Part shown: piece after piece, positions 1 to 5,747 of the stretch | How the letters are laid out: every line of letters starts with the position of its first letter | How positions within the stretch are numbered: position 1 is the first letter of the stretch | Source: Actinomycetota bacterium | GTDB lineage: Bacteria > Actinomycetota > Actinomycetes > S36-B12 | Direction: 5' to 3' | DNA: 20,489 bases | Assembly (NCBI GenBank): GCA_009700485.1 | Contig: WLLZ01000022.1 | Coordinates: 1 to 20,489, forward strand | Made by a program: the position numbers and the translations under genes | The notes under the pieces: generated by a model | Told to the model about the DNA's origin: nothing | Databases searched by the model: none | What the model saw: only the letters and a program-made list of their open reading frames with translations

Positions 1-236
1 AGCCACATCTTGTTCTTGCCGGTGCTGTAGGGCTTCGCCTCCATGTTCTGCTGGGCGAGTGGACCTGACAAATATTCAAGGGTCGTGGTCGGGTAAGTCG
101 GTAGCTTGGTTGGCCACGGCGCGCACACCTCCACTTCGCACGCTGCAGCCGAAGCTGCACCCGCGAAAATAGTGGCGAAAGCGGCCATGGCGGCCACTCC
201 GGCAAAGATTCTAGATCCGGTTGCACGTGCTTTCAT
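1..236 (-). CDS. Secreted protein of unknown function, N-terminal part only
   Basis: Reading the minus strand from ATG at 236, the frame stays open to the window edge for 78 codons, so the C-terminus is missing. The first 32 or so residues look like a Sec signal peptide: a basic start (MKARATGSR), a hydrophobic Ala-rich core, and a small-residue AGAASA stretch suited to signal peptidase I. The mature part begins with two close cysteines (CEVEVC), then a Pro/Thr-rich segment and a polar Lys/Asn-containing segment. A lipobox is not convincing. A GGAAAGG ribosome binding site precedes the ATG by 8 nt. I do not recognise the family; an extracytoplasmic or cell-surface protein is as far as the sequence goes. 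A plus-strand open frame at 106-288 covers the same bases and lacks these features. Confidence 0.7.
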   Translation of the reverse strand, partial: MKARATGSRIFAGVAAMAAFATIFAGAASAAACEVEVCAPWPTKLPTYPTTTLEYLSGPLAQQNMEAKPYSTGKNKMW

Positions 237-281
237 GGCGGAGCCTTTCCAGTGTCAGGGGGAGTGCCCTATGGGAGACGA

Positions 282-290
282 ATTTTAACA
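282..290 (-). promoter_or_regulatory. Candidate extended -10 promoter for the secreted-protein gene
   Basis: On the minus strand the bases read TGT followed by TAAAAT, matching the extended -10 form TGn-TANNNT. Transcription would start near 275, giving a leader of about 40 nt that contains the GGAAAGG site. A second candidate lies upstream at 341 to 313: TTGCCA, a 17-nt spacer and TAGTTT. Either would drive the gene that starts at 236. Seen only as sequence matches. Confidence 0.4.
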
Positions 291-342
291 TTTGGCGTTG
301 AATTTCGTGGGAAAACTAGTTGTTTCTGTGGGATTTGGCAAA

Positions 343-1017
343 TCAGTAGGTGGGCTCACGCTTTTTGACCGCGGCTATTACCCGATAGGTGATGGGTAGC
401 AGGACGACCTCGAGGAGAGTCTTGTAGATGTATCCAACGATCACATAATTTAGAAACTCGCCCCCGGTGATAATTCCGTAGAAGGCAATCGTGCAAAAGA
501 CCACGGTGTCGGCTAGTTCACCGATGACCGTCGATCCGATCAAGCGCAGCCAGAGTGCTTTTTCTTGAGTGCGTTCCTTGATTTTCACCAGCACGTAGGC
601 ATTGAGCAACTGCCCAACGAGGTAGCCGCAAATACTGGCGAGAACAATTCGGGGAACAAATCCCAAAACGGCCTCGAAAGCTTCTTGGTTTATATAACCG
701 TTTGCTGGCGGGGAGATCTGCACCAGCCAAAAGGTAAATGCCGCAAGTACTGCGAGGGCGAATCCGAGGTAGATTGCCCGCCTTGCTGCTTTGAGCCCGT
801 AAACCTCGCTGAGTACGTCGCCGGTTATGTAGACGAGCGGGAAGAGAAATGCACCACCATCGGTGATGATGGGCCCGAATTCAATTAGCTTGGTGGCCCC
901 GATATTTGAAATTAAGAGTAAGCCGCAAAACACTGCAACTACGACCGGGTAGTAGCCGGTGGTGACAGTTGCGAAGTGGGTCGTGACACGAGCGTTGCTC
1001 ATCGGGGGCTGGTTCAC
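343..1017 (-). CDS. yhhQ: YhhQ/VUT-family queuosine precursor transporter
   Basis: A 224-residue integral membrane protein of the VUT/DUF165 family (E. coli YhhQ), whose known role is uptake of queuosine precursors such as preQ0/preQ1. The family signature is visible at about residues 53-75: an aromatic-rich stretch with FPLVY, then D67, E71 and YG. A later GELADT stretch, about residue 165, is also typical. Six or so hydrophobic segments fit the family. Its GTG start at 1017 overlaps the TGA of the SMR gene by 4 nt (GTGA), implying translational coupling; an in-frame ATG at 1002, with AGGTGA 11 nt before it, is the alternative. No queuosine biosynthesis genes lie in the window, so the substrate is inferred from family membership only. 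Confidence 0.88.
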   Translation of the reverse strand: MNQPPMSNARVTTHFATVTTGYYPVVVAVFCGLLLISNIGATKLIEFGPIITDGGAFLFPLVYITGDVLSEVYGLKAARRAIYLGFALAVLAAFTFWLVQISPPANGYINQEAFEAVLGFVPRIVLASICGYLVGQLLNAYVLVKIKERTQEKALWLRLIGSTVIGELADTVVFCTIAFYGIITGGEFLNYVIVGYIYKTLLEVVLLPITYRVIAAVKKREPTY

Positions 1018-1337
1018 CTGGTGACGCTACCCCATTGCATGATCACAATGCCGGCTATGACAATGCCCATGCCTCCGATGGAAACCGGGCTCATCTTCTC
1101 GCCGAAGATCAACCAACCACCAACGGCGGCGCCAACGGTGCCCAGGGCCGACCAAGTTGCGTAAGTGGGCCCAACTCCAAGACTTTTTAGGGTCTGGGCC
1201 AGTAACGTGAATGCCAAGCCGTATCCGGCAACCACGATCAATGATGGCCACAGTCGGCTGAAACCGTCGCTAGCTTTGAGCGCAAGCGTGCCGATTATTT
1301 CACTGACGATAGCCAGCAAAAGCAGCAGATATGCCAT
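1014..1337 (-). CDS. Small multidrug resistance (SMR) exporter, EmrE/Qac type
   Basis: A 107-residue, four-helix proton-coupled exporter of the SMR family. The essential membrane glutamate is E13 in SEIIGT, equivalent to EmrE E14; GFSRLWPS, Y59 and W62 in TYATWSA match EmrE Y60 and W63. The E-x-x-G-T context resembles the Qac/EmrE branch, not the guanidinium exporters (Gdx/SugE), where a Trp follows the Glu. Start choice: a GTG at 1346 is in frame but lies inside AGGAGGTGATC, a near-perfect Shine-Dalgarno. The ATG at 1337 sits 8 nt after AGGAGG and reproduces the EmrE residue numbering, so I use it. The gene starts 18 nt after the tRNA-Arg 3' end and overlaps yhhQ by 4 nt, so all three are probably one transcript. 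Substrate unknown. Confidence 0.9.
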   Translation of the reverse strand: MAYLLLLLAIVSEIIGTLALKASDGFSRLWPSLIVVAGYGLAFTLLAQTLKSLGVGPTYATWSALGTVGAAVGGWLIFGEKMSPVSIGGMGIVIAGIVIMQWGSVTR

Positions 1338-1340
1338 CAG

Positions 1341-1351
1341 GATCACCTCCT
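1341..1351 (-). promoter_or_regulatory. Strong Shine-Dalgarno of the SMR gene
   Basis: On the minus strand AGGAGGTGATC is an extended complement of the 16S rRNA 3' end. It begins only 4 nt after the tRNA-Arg 3' end (1356) and decides the start of the SMR gene: the GTG inside it is not usable as a start, while ATG 1337 is well spaced. Confidence 0.8.
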
Positions 1352-1355
1352 AACG

Positions 1356-1428
1356 TGCCCCCGGCAGGATTCGAACCTGCGACCGTCGGTACCGGAAACC
1401 GGCGCTCTATCCCCTGAGCTACGGAGGC
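1356..1428 (-). tRNA. tRNA-Arg (anticodon CCG)
   Basis: 73 nt fold as a cloverleaf. The acceptor stem is GCCTCCG with CGGGGGC (one T-G wobble), the D stem is GCTC with GAGC, the anticodon loop is TTCCGGT with anticodon CCG (reads CGG, Arg), and the T arm is GCAGG TTCGAAT CCTGC. The discriminator base is A. CCA is not encoded; the next bases are CGTTA. The top pair of the anticodon stem (27-43) is a C-A mismatch and the other four pairs are good. A short GAGCGA/TCGCTC hairpin (1432-1445) lies just before the mature 5' end. Confidence 0.95.
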
Positions 1429-1470
1429 GCAGAGCGACTTCGCTCAATGGCACATTGTGCCGCAGTGGGT

Positions 1471-1535
1471 GGCGCACAAACTGTTGGGGTGCGCGCTGGT
1501 GGCGCACAAGCTGTTGGGGTGCGCGCTGGTGGCGC
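1471..1535. repeat. 30-nt tandem direct repeat (about 2.2 copies)
   Basis: Units 1471-1500 and 1501-1530 are identical except for one base (A at 1480, G at 1510), and a third copy breaks off after GGCGC (1531-1535). Each unit contains GCGCAC and GTGCGC, which can form a 6-bp hairpin. GTGCGC of the first unit can also pair with GCGCAC of the second across a 7-nt loop. The array lies a few bases after the CDF gene stop and before tRNA-Arg, so it may act as a tandem transcription terminator for the CDF gene. It has no T-tract. Confidence 0.85.
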
Positions 1536-1541
1536 CTTGAG

Positions 1542-2504
1542 CTAGTTACGGGTATCGAGTCCGCTATGGCCGCCGCCTACGTCGTCGTATGACCTTGGGT
1601 CTTCGCTGGGCTCAAGATGGGTCTGGATATGGGCCCCGGGTAGCGTTAGTGCGATTGCCGACTCGACTCTTTCGACTAGATCATGCCCGGTGGCGACCGT
1701 CCACTGGCCGGGTACCAGTACATGCAGTGAGACGAACCGCTGCTGGCCGGATTCTCGGGTCTGCAGGGCGTGAAAAGCCAGCTGGCCGGGTGGGTACTCG
1801 GCAACGAACGAGTTGACGACTTCAATGACGCGGGCTTCATCGGTGGCATTTAGTGCTCGATCCATCAGCCCGTGGACTGAATTGCGGACCAAGGTGAACC
1901 CCGTCCACAAAATATTCAGCCCAACCGCAATGGCAACTATTGAGTCCAGTGGCAGCCAGCCGGTGAGGGCAACTAACCCAACGCCGATCACGATGCCAAT
2001 TGATGTCCAGACATCGGTGAGCAGGTGCTTGCCGTCAGCGACCAAAGTCAGTGATCGGTGCCTGCGCCCGGCCCGCAAGATCAGCCAGCCGACCGCGGCA
2101 TTAATCGCTGTCGCAATGAGTGTGATGAGTAAGCCGACCCCGACGGCGTCAAGGGCCTGTGGGTGCAGGAGTCTTTCGACGGCGGAGTACATGATGACCA
2201 TGGCAGCGACGAAGATCATCAGCCCTTCGATGCCCGCGGAGAAGTACTCCACCTTGCCGTGCCCGTAGTGGTGGGTGTTGTTTGCGGGGCGCGCGGCGAT
2301 GGACAATGCGATTACCGCGACAATTGCCGCCACTAGATTTACCACCGATTCAAGGGCATCGGATAGCAGGCCGACCGAGCCGGTCAGTAGATACGCCCAG
2401 AACTTAAGTGCGATAGTTGCTAGGGCAGCGGCGATCGAGAGCCAAGCCCAAAGTGCCAAGGATCTTGGCCCGGTGGTGCGACCAGTTATCAAACTATGGC
2501 TCAC
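1542..2504 (-). CDS. Cation diffusion facilitator (CDF) family metal efflux transporter
   Basis: A 320-residue CDF protein. This family exports divalent metals (Zn, Fe, Mn, Co or Cd) from the cytoplasm in exchange for protons and works as a dimer. Visible signatures: TGSVGLLSDALES in TM2 with D49, the loop HHYGHGKVEYFSA at about 78-90, and the TM5 metal site H158-x3-D162 in DGKHLLTDVW. After the six-helix region comes a cytoplasmic ferredoxin-like domain, about residues 215-300, with several histidines, and a polar His/Asp-containing tail. Metal specificity cannot be read from this. The only possible start in frame near the N-terminus is GTG 2504, because an in-frame TGA lies 5 codons upstream. 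There is no Shine-Dalgarno; CATGAT placed 6 nt before the GTG suggests a leaderless message. It is divergent from yihY. Confidence 0.88.
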   Translation of the reverse strand: MSHSLITGRTTGPRSLALWAWLSIAAALATIALKFWAYLLTGSVGLLSDALESVVNLVAAIVAVIALSIAARPANNTHHYGHGKVEYFSAGIEGLMIFVAAMVIMYSAVERLLHPQALDAVGVGLLITLIATAINAAVGWLILRAGRRHRSLTLVADGKHLLTDVWTSIGIVIGVGLVALTGWLPLDSIVAIAVGLNILWTGFTLVRNSVHGLMDRALNATDEARVIEVVNSFVAEYPPGQLAFHALQTRESGQQRFVSLHVLVPGQWTVATGHDLVERVESAIALTLPGAHIQTHLEPSEDPRSYDDVGGGHSGLDTRN

Positions 2505-2516
2505 CTGGTAATCATG
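2505..2516 (-). promoter_or_regulatory. Candidate -10 element for a leaderless CDF transcript
   Basis: CATGAT (2516 to 2511, minus strand) ends 6 nt before the GTG start at 2504. There is no ribosome binding site between them and no clear -35. The same arrangement is seen before argS and lysA. Confidence 0.35.
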
Positions 2517-2579
2517 TCAGGTAAGCAGCGCCCTGCCCTGGTGAGTGCGCGAGCTCGCGGTAGCGAAGGGTGCAACGAT

Positions 2580-3437
2580 ATGTCTGTGCACCCACGAGTT
2601 GAGGCCGCGATCACCGACATTCGAGAAATCGGATTGCGGTTCACCGAACATCGAAACTCACTGGCCGCCGGTGGCTTGGCCTACTTCGTCGCCCTAGCGG
2701 TTGCACCCGCCGCCATAGTCATTGGTGCCTTGACCAGCCTGCTGATTGGCCTTGATCAAGTGCGCGAAGCGATAAATTCACTAGCAGTGCAGGCCCCAAT
2801 CGAAGCGGGTGCGTTAAAGCCAGTTACTGATTCCCTTATTGCTGCTACCGAGCATTCATCCGTGGGTGGAGTTACCGCTACGTCTCTAGTCGGTGCGCTG
2901 GTGGCGATCTATGCCGCTTCTAAAGTTGTTTATGGGTTGCGTCTGGCACTTGACGGCGTATTCGAAACAACAGCCAAACGCCGCGGTGTTATAGGACGCG
3001 TTATCGCGACGTTGATCACTTTAATTGGCATGGTGGTGGTGGTTGGCGTCTTTGTTGCCCTGACGGTATTGCCTCAAATTCTGTATTGGCTGGGTTTTAC
3101 GGACGTGCGGGTCTTTTCGGGGATTGGGGTAATTGACTGGGTAGTTGGAGCACTGCTCATTTGGCTGGCGACAAGGTGGGTCATGCAGCATGCACCGAAT
3201 AACCCAAGGCCGGTTCGCCTGCTCGCCCTCGGGCCGATCGTCACGACAATATGGTTGCTGTTCGTTAGCGCCGGGCTTGGGGTTTATGCAAATTTGTCGA
3301 CAACCCTTGGTTCGGCCATTGCCGTATTTGGCGGGGTTGTGGTTTTTTTGCTCTGGTTTTATGCGGGGTTCCTGGGCCTGCTAGTAGGTGCCGAGATTGA
3401 GGCGCAATGCCAGCGTAAAAGTGATCTGGCAAAATAA
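2580..3437 (+). CDS. YihY/BrkB family membrane protein
   Basis: A 285-residue polytopic membrane protein of the YihY/virulence factor BrkB family. Early TM segment: SLAAGGLAYFVALAVAP. Central part: YAASKVVYGLRLALDGVFE. C-terminal hallmark: LLWFYAGFLGLLVGAEIEAQ, where the conserved GAE lies at the end of the last helix. About six hydrophobic helices follow an N-terminal amphipathic stretch. Biochemical function is not settled for the family; transport or envelope roles have been suggested. I start at ATG 2580 because GAAGGG lies 9 nt upstream; in-frame starts at 2496 and 2514 would add a non-conserved 22-28 residue leader overlapping the CDF start region. It stands alone, divergent from the CDF gene and convergent with csp. 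Confidence 0.82.
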   Translation: MSVHPRVEAAITDIREIGLRFTEHRNSLAAGGLAYFVALAVAPAAIVIGALTSLLIGLDQVREAINSLAVQAPIEAGALKPVTDSLIAATEHSSVGGVTATSLVGALVAIYAASKVVYGLRLALDGVFETTAKRRGVIGRVIATLITLIGMVVVVGVFVALTVLPQILYWLGFTDVRVFSGIGVIDWVVGALLIWLATRWVMQHAPNNPRPVRLLALGPIVTTIWLLFVSAGLGVYANLSTTLGSAIAVFGGVVVFLLWFYAGFLGLLVGAEIEAQCQRKSDLAK

Positions 3438-3519
3438 ATTTGACAGGCCTGTGGCGCGTGTGGCAGGAGTTGAGTTAAACAACCAATCCTGACAGTTTGC
3501 TTACAAGACTCGCCGCATT

Positions 3520-3553
3520 TGATGTTTGACCTGATCAAAATGTAGGTACATCA
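3520..3553. repeat. Nested inverted repeats in the yihY-csp intergenic region
   Basis: An outer pair TGATGT (3520-3525) and ACATCA (3548-3553) encloses TTTGA-CCTGA-TCAAA (3525-3539). The 207-nt gap between yihY and csp has no recognisable gene. This element could be an operator or a small RNA structure, but nothing fixes its role. Confidence 0.4.
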
Positions 3554-3595
3554 GTAAGTGTCACTACCGAATCGGGGGATTAGGAAGTGGCATAA

Positions 3596-3629
3596 GTGAA
3601 GGGCCCCGCCAATCGGCGAGGCCCTTCAC
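3596..3629 (-). terminator. Long hairpin terminator after the cold-shock gene
   Basis: GTGAAGGGCC (3596-3605) pairs perfectly with GGCCCTTCAC (3620-3629). After one C-A mismatch, CGCC pairs with GGCG around an AATC loop, giving 14 bp in all. It begins 16 nt after the csp stop. No T-tract follows on either strand, as is common in actinobacterial terminators. By position it could serve both csp and yihY, which converge here. Confidence 0.75.
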
Positions 3630-3644
3630 GTTAAGCAGGTTTAG

Positions 3645-3848
3645 CTAGCCAACGGTAACTTTGTCAGCCTGTGGGCCCTTGGGGCCTTGAACGATCTCGA
3701 ACTCCACTGCCTGGTTCTCTTCCAGTGAACGGTAGCCGTCCGACTGGATTGACGAGTAATGGACGAAAACGTCCGGTCCGCCGTCAGCCTGGGCGATAAA
3801 GCCGTAGCCCTTTTCAGCGTTAAACCATTTCACGGTGCCTTGAGCCAT
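3645..3848 (-). CDS. Cold shock protein (CspA family)
   Basis: A 67-residue single cold-shock domain: a small RNA/single-stranded DNA binding beta barrel that melts mRNA structure. RNP1 is KGYGFI (13-18) and RNP2 is DVFVHY (26-31), with W8 and F9 in VKWFN. Length and sequence fit the actinobacterial CspA type. I use ATG 3848: the upstream in-frame ATG at 3857 is only 1 nt from AAGGAGA, whereas 3848 is 10 nt from the same site and gives the canonical MAQGTVKWFN start. It is monocistronic, flanked by its own hairpin terminator and by a structured 5' region (3876-3899). It is divergent from argS. Confidence 0.95.
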   Translation of the reverse strand: MAQGTVKWFNAEKGYGFIAQADGGPDVFVHYSSIQSDGYRSLEENQAVEFEIVQGPKGPQADKVTVG

Positions 3849-3875
3849 GGTGCACATTCTCCTTGCGCGGAACGT

Positions 3876-3899
3876 CGCGACGGACGGTCGCCCGTCGCG
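3876..3899 (-). promoter_or_regulatory. Stable hairpin in the csp 5' leader region
   Basis: CGCGACGG (3876-3883) and CCGTCGCG (3892-3899) form a perfect 8-bp stem with an 8-nt loop. On the csp strand it lies about 27 nt before the start codon and just upstream of the AAGGAG site, so it would be in the mRNA leader. Structured leaders that respond to temperature are known for enterobacterial cspA; whether this one does so is inference. Confidence 0.45.
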
Positions 3900-4055
3900 T
3901 GGCCTAGCCGTTCAAACCTCGTCCCGGCATCTGTGCACGTGCTCAGAAAGTCCGACACCCGCCAATGTGGGCATTATGGAACGGTGGTGCTGATCTGGCC
4001 TTGCCTAATTGGAGCATAGCCGCCGGCCCCCTGAAAATAAGTAAAAATGGGTAGA

Positions 4056-4067
4056 TACGCTCCACCA
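4056..4067 (+). promoter_or_regulatory. Candidate -10 for a leaderless argS transcript
   Basis: TACGCT (4056-4061) fits TANNNT and ends exactly 6 nt before GTG 4068, so the G could be +1. No Shine-Dalgarno precedes either argS start candidate and no good -35 is visible. Confidence 0.4.
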
Positions 4068-5723
4068 GTGACTCCAGAGGACCTAGCGGTGAGCGTGCGA
4101 GCCGCGACCTTGGAGTGGGTATCCCAGAGCGGCCTAGTACTAGAAATCCCGGAGGAGTTGAGGCTGGAACGCCCAAAATCACGTGCCCACGGGGATTATG
4201 CGACCAATATCGCCCTAGCATTAGCAAAGGCTGCCCAGTTGGCCCCCCGGGTAATAGCCGAGTCCTTGGCGCCTCTGATCGCTGAAATTCCCGGGGTCGC
4301 GGCGGCTGAGATTGCTGGGCCGGGATTCATCAATATCCGCCTCGATAGTGCCACTTTGGGCCAAACGGCACAGATTATTGTCGAGAAGGGTGCCGACTAT
4401 GGCACCGGTACCGCCCTTGCCGGACAGCAAATCAACCTCGAATTCATCTCAGCGAACCCCACCGGCCCATTGCATCTTGGTCACACCAGATGGGCCGCGG
4501 TGGGTGATGCCATGGCCCGGGTACTTGTTGCCGCCGGGGCTCACGTTTCGACCGAGTTCTATATCAATGACCGCGGTGTGCAGATGGATAAGTTCGGCGC
4601 ATCTGTTATGGCATCGGCACATGGTCAGGTGATCCCCGAAGATGGCTATAAGGGTGCTTATATCCATGATCTTGCGGCGGCCATTGTCATTGCGCGCCCG
4701 AGCATCAAAGAGTTACCGATCGAAGAACAGTTCATCTCATTTCGTGAAGCCGCCTACGCTCTTCAGCTAAAGCAGCAGCAGCAGGTTCTTGAACAGTTCC
4801 GGACACATTTCGATTTATGGGCATCTGAGCGTGCGCTGCATGAGTCAAATTCGGTTGAGCACGGGATGGATCGGCTGCGAGCACAGGGCCATGTGTATGA
4901 GCTTGATGGCGCAGTGTGGTTGCGTACCACGGATTTTGGTGACGATAAAGACCGGGTATTGATCAAAGCCGATGGCGAATACACATACTTTGCATCCGAT
5001 ACTGCCTACTACGTAGACAAACGTGAGCGCAACTTTGATATTTGTATTTATCTACTCGGTGCAGATCATCACGGATACGTGAATAGGCTGCGGGCCGTTG
5101 CTGCTTGCAACGGTGATCAACTCGATCAGGTAGAAGTCCTGATTGGGCAGTTGGTAAAAATCACTCGTGGTGGTGAGGAAGTAAAGCTGTCAAAACGAGC
5201 CGGCAACATCGTGACCCTTGATGAGTTCGTTGACGAAGTGGGGGTCGACGCCGCAAGATACTCGCTGATCCGATACCCGGTGGATTCTCCGTTGACCCTT
5301 GACCTTGAGGTCATCACGCTGCGCAGCAATGACAATCCAGTTTTCTACGTCCAGTACGCCCATGCGCGCATCGCCTCGGTACTGCGTAACGCTGCCGAGC
5401 TTGGCATAGCTTGGCGAGACCTTAATTTTGACGCTGGCTTACTTTCACATGAGCGTGAGAATGAGCTCCTTGGCGCACTCGCCGAGTTCCCGAGAGTTGT
5501 TGCTGGCGCGGCTGAGCTTCGCGAACCCCATCGGGTAGCTCGTTATCTTGAGGATTTGGCATCGATCTACCACCGCTTCTACGACAGTTGCCGGGTTTTG
5601 CCACGCGGTGATGAGGAGTTAACTCCAGAGCAGGTGGCGCGACTTTGGCTATGTGCCGCGACCCGGCAAACAATTTTCAACGGCCTGCAATTGCTCGGGG
5701 TCAGCGCACCTGATCGCATGTGA
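4068..5723 (+). CDS. argS: Arginine--tRNA ligase (ArgRS)
   Basis: A class I aminoacyl-tRNA synthetase that charges tRNA-Arg in the cytoplasm. Order: an N-terminal additional domain with RAHGDYATNIAL; the catalytic domain with the HIGH-type HLGH (136-139) preceded by ISANPTGPL; YINDRG; the KMSKS-equivalent KLSKR (373-377) in VKLSKRAGNIVTL; and a C-terminal anticodon-binding alpha-helical domain ending in LQLLGVSAPDRM, the usual actinobacterial tail. Length is 551 aa from GTG 4068. I prefer this to ATG 4047 because it gives MTPEDLAV, like the MTPxDLA start of mycobacterial ArgS, and because TACGCT sits 6 nt before it. ATG 4047 would add seven non-conserved residues. Neither has a Shine-Dalgarno. 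lysA follows 24 nt later. Confidence 0.95.
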   Translation: MTPEDLAVSVRAATLEWVSQSGLVLEIPEELRLERPKSRAHGDYATNIALALAKAAQLAPRVIAESLAPLIAEIPGVAAAEIAGPGFINIRLDSATLGQTAQIIVEKGADYGTGTALAGQQINLEFISANPTGPLHLGHTRWAAVGDAMARVLVAAGAHVSTEFYINDRGVQMDKFGASVMASAHGQVIPEDGYKGAYIHDLAAAIVIARPSIKELPIEEQFISFREAAYALQLKQQQQVLEQFRTHFDLWASERALHESNSVEHGMDRLRAQGHVYELDGAVWLRTTDFGDDKDRVLIKADGEYTYFASDTAYYVDKRERNFDICIYLLGADHHGYVNRLRAVAACNGDQLDQVEVLIGQLVKITRGGEEVKLSKRAGNIVTLDEFVDEVGVDAARYSLIRYPVDSPLTLDLEVITLRSNDNPVFYVQYAHARIASVLRNAAELGIAWRDLNFDAGLLSHERENELLGALAEFPRVVAGAAELREPHRVARYLEDLASIYHRFYDSCRVLPRGDEELTPEQVARLWLCAATRQTIFNGLQLLGVSAPDRM

Positions 5724-5735
5724 TCGGCCATCGAA

Positions 5736-5747
5736 TACTCTGCGCCT
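5736..5747 (+). promoter_or_regulatory. Candidate -10 for a leaderless lysA transcript
   Basis: TACTCT (5736-5741) is a TANNNT hexamer ending 6 nt before GTG 5748, the same geometry as at argS. There is no Shine-Dalgarno in the 24-nt argS-lysA gap. The promoter would overlap the argS stop region. No -35 is evident. Confidence 0.4.

Noticed and set aside
1344..1346. GTG as the start of the SMR exporter
   Set aside because: The codon lies inside the Shine-Dalgarno sequence; ATG 1337 fits spacing and EmrE numbering.
1356..1428. tRNA-Arg as an integration site for a mobile element
   Set aside because: No integrase gene, no duplicated tRNA 3' end and ordinary genes on both sides.
1449..1461. GGCACATTGTGCC near-palindrome upstream of tRNA-Arg as a regulator operator
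   Set aside because: A single short site with no companion and no regulator gene nearby; chance is a sufficient explanation.
1471..1535. 30-nt repeats as a CRISPR array
   Set aside because: The copies are directly adjacent with no spacers and no cas genes are present.
1813..2268. Plus-strand open frame of 151 codons opposite the CDF gene
   Set aside because: No family motifs and no ribosome site; it mirrors the GC-rich codon pattern of the real CDF gene.
4047..4049. ATG as the argS start
   Set aside because: It adds seven residues not expected in actinobacterial ArgRS and has no ribosome site; GTG 4068 gives the MTPEDLA start. Kept as an alternative only.
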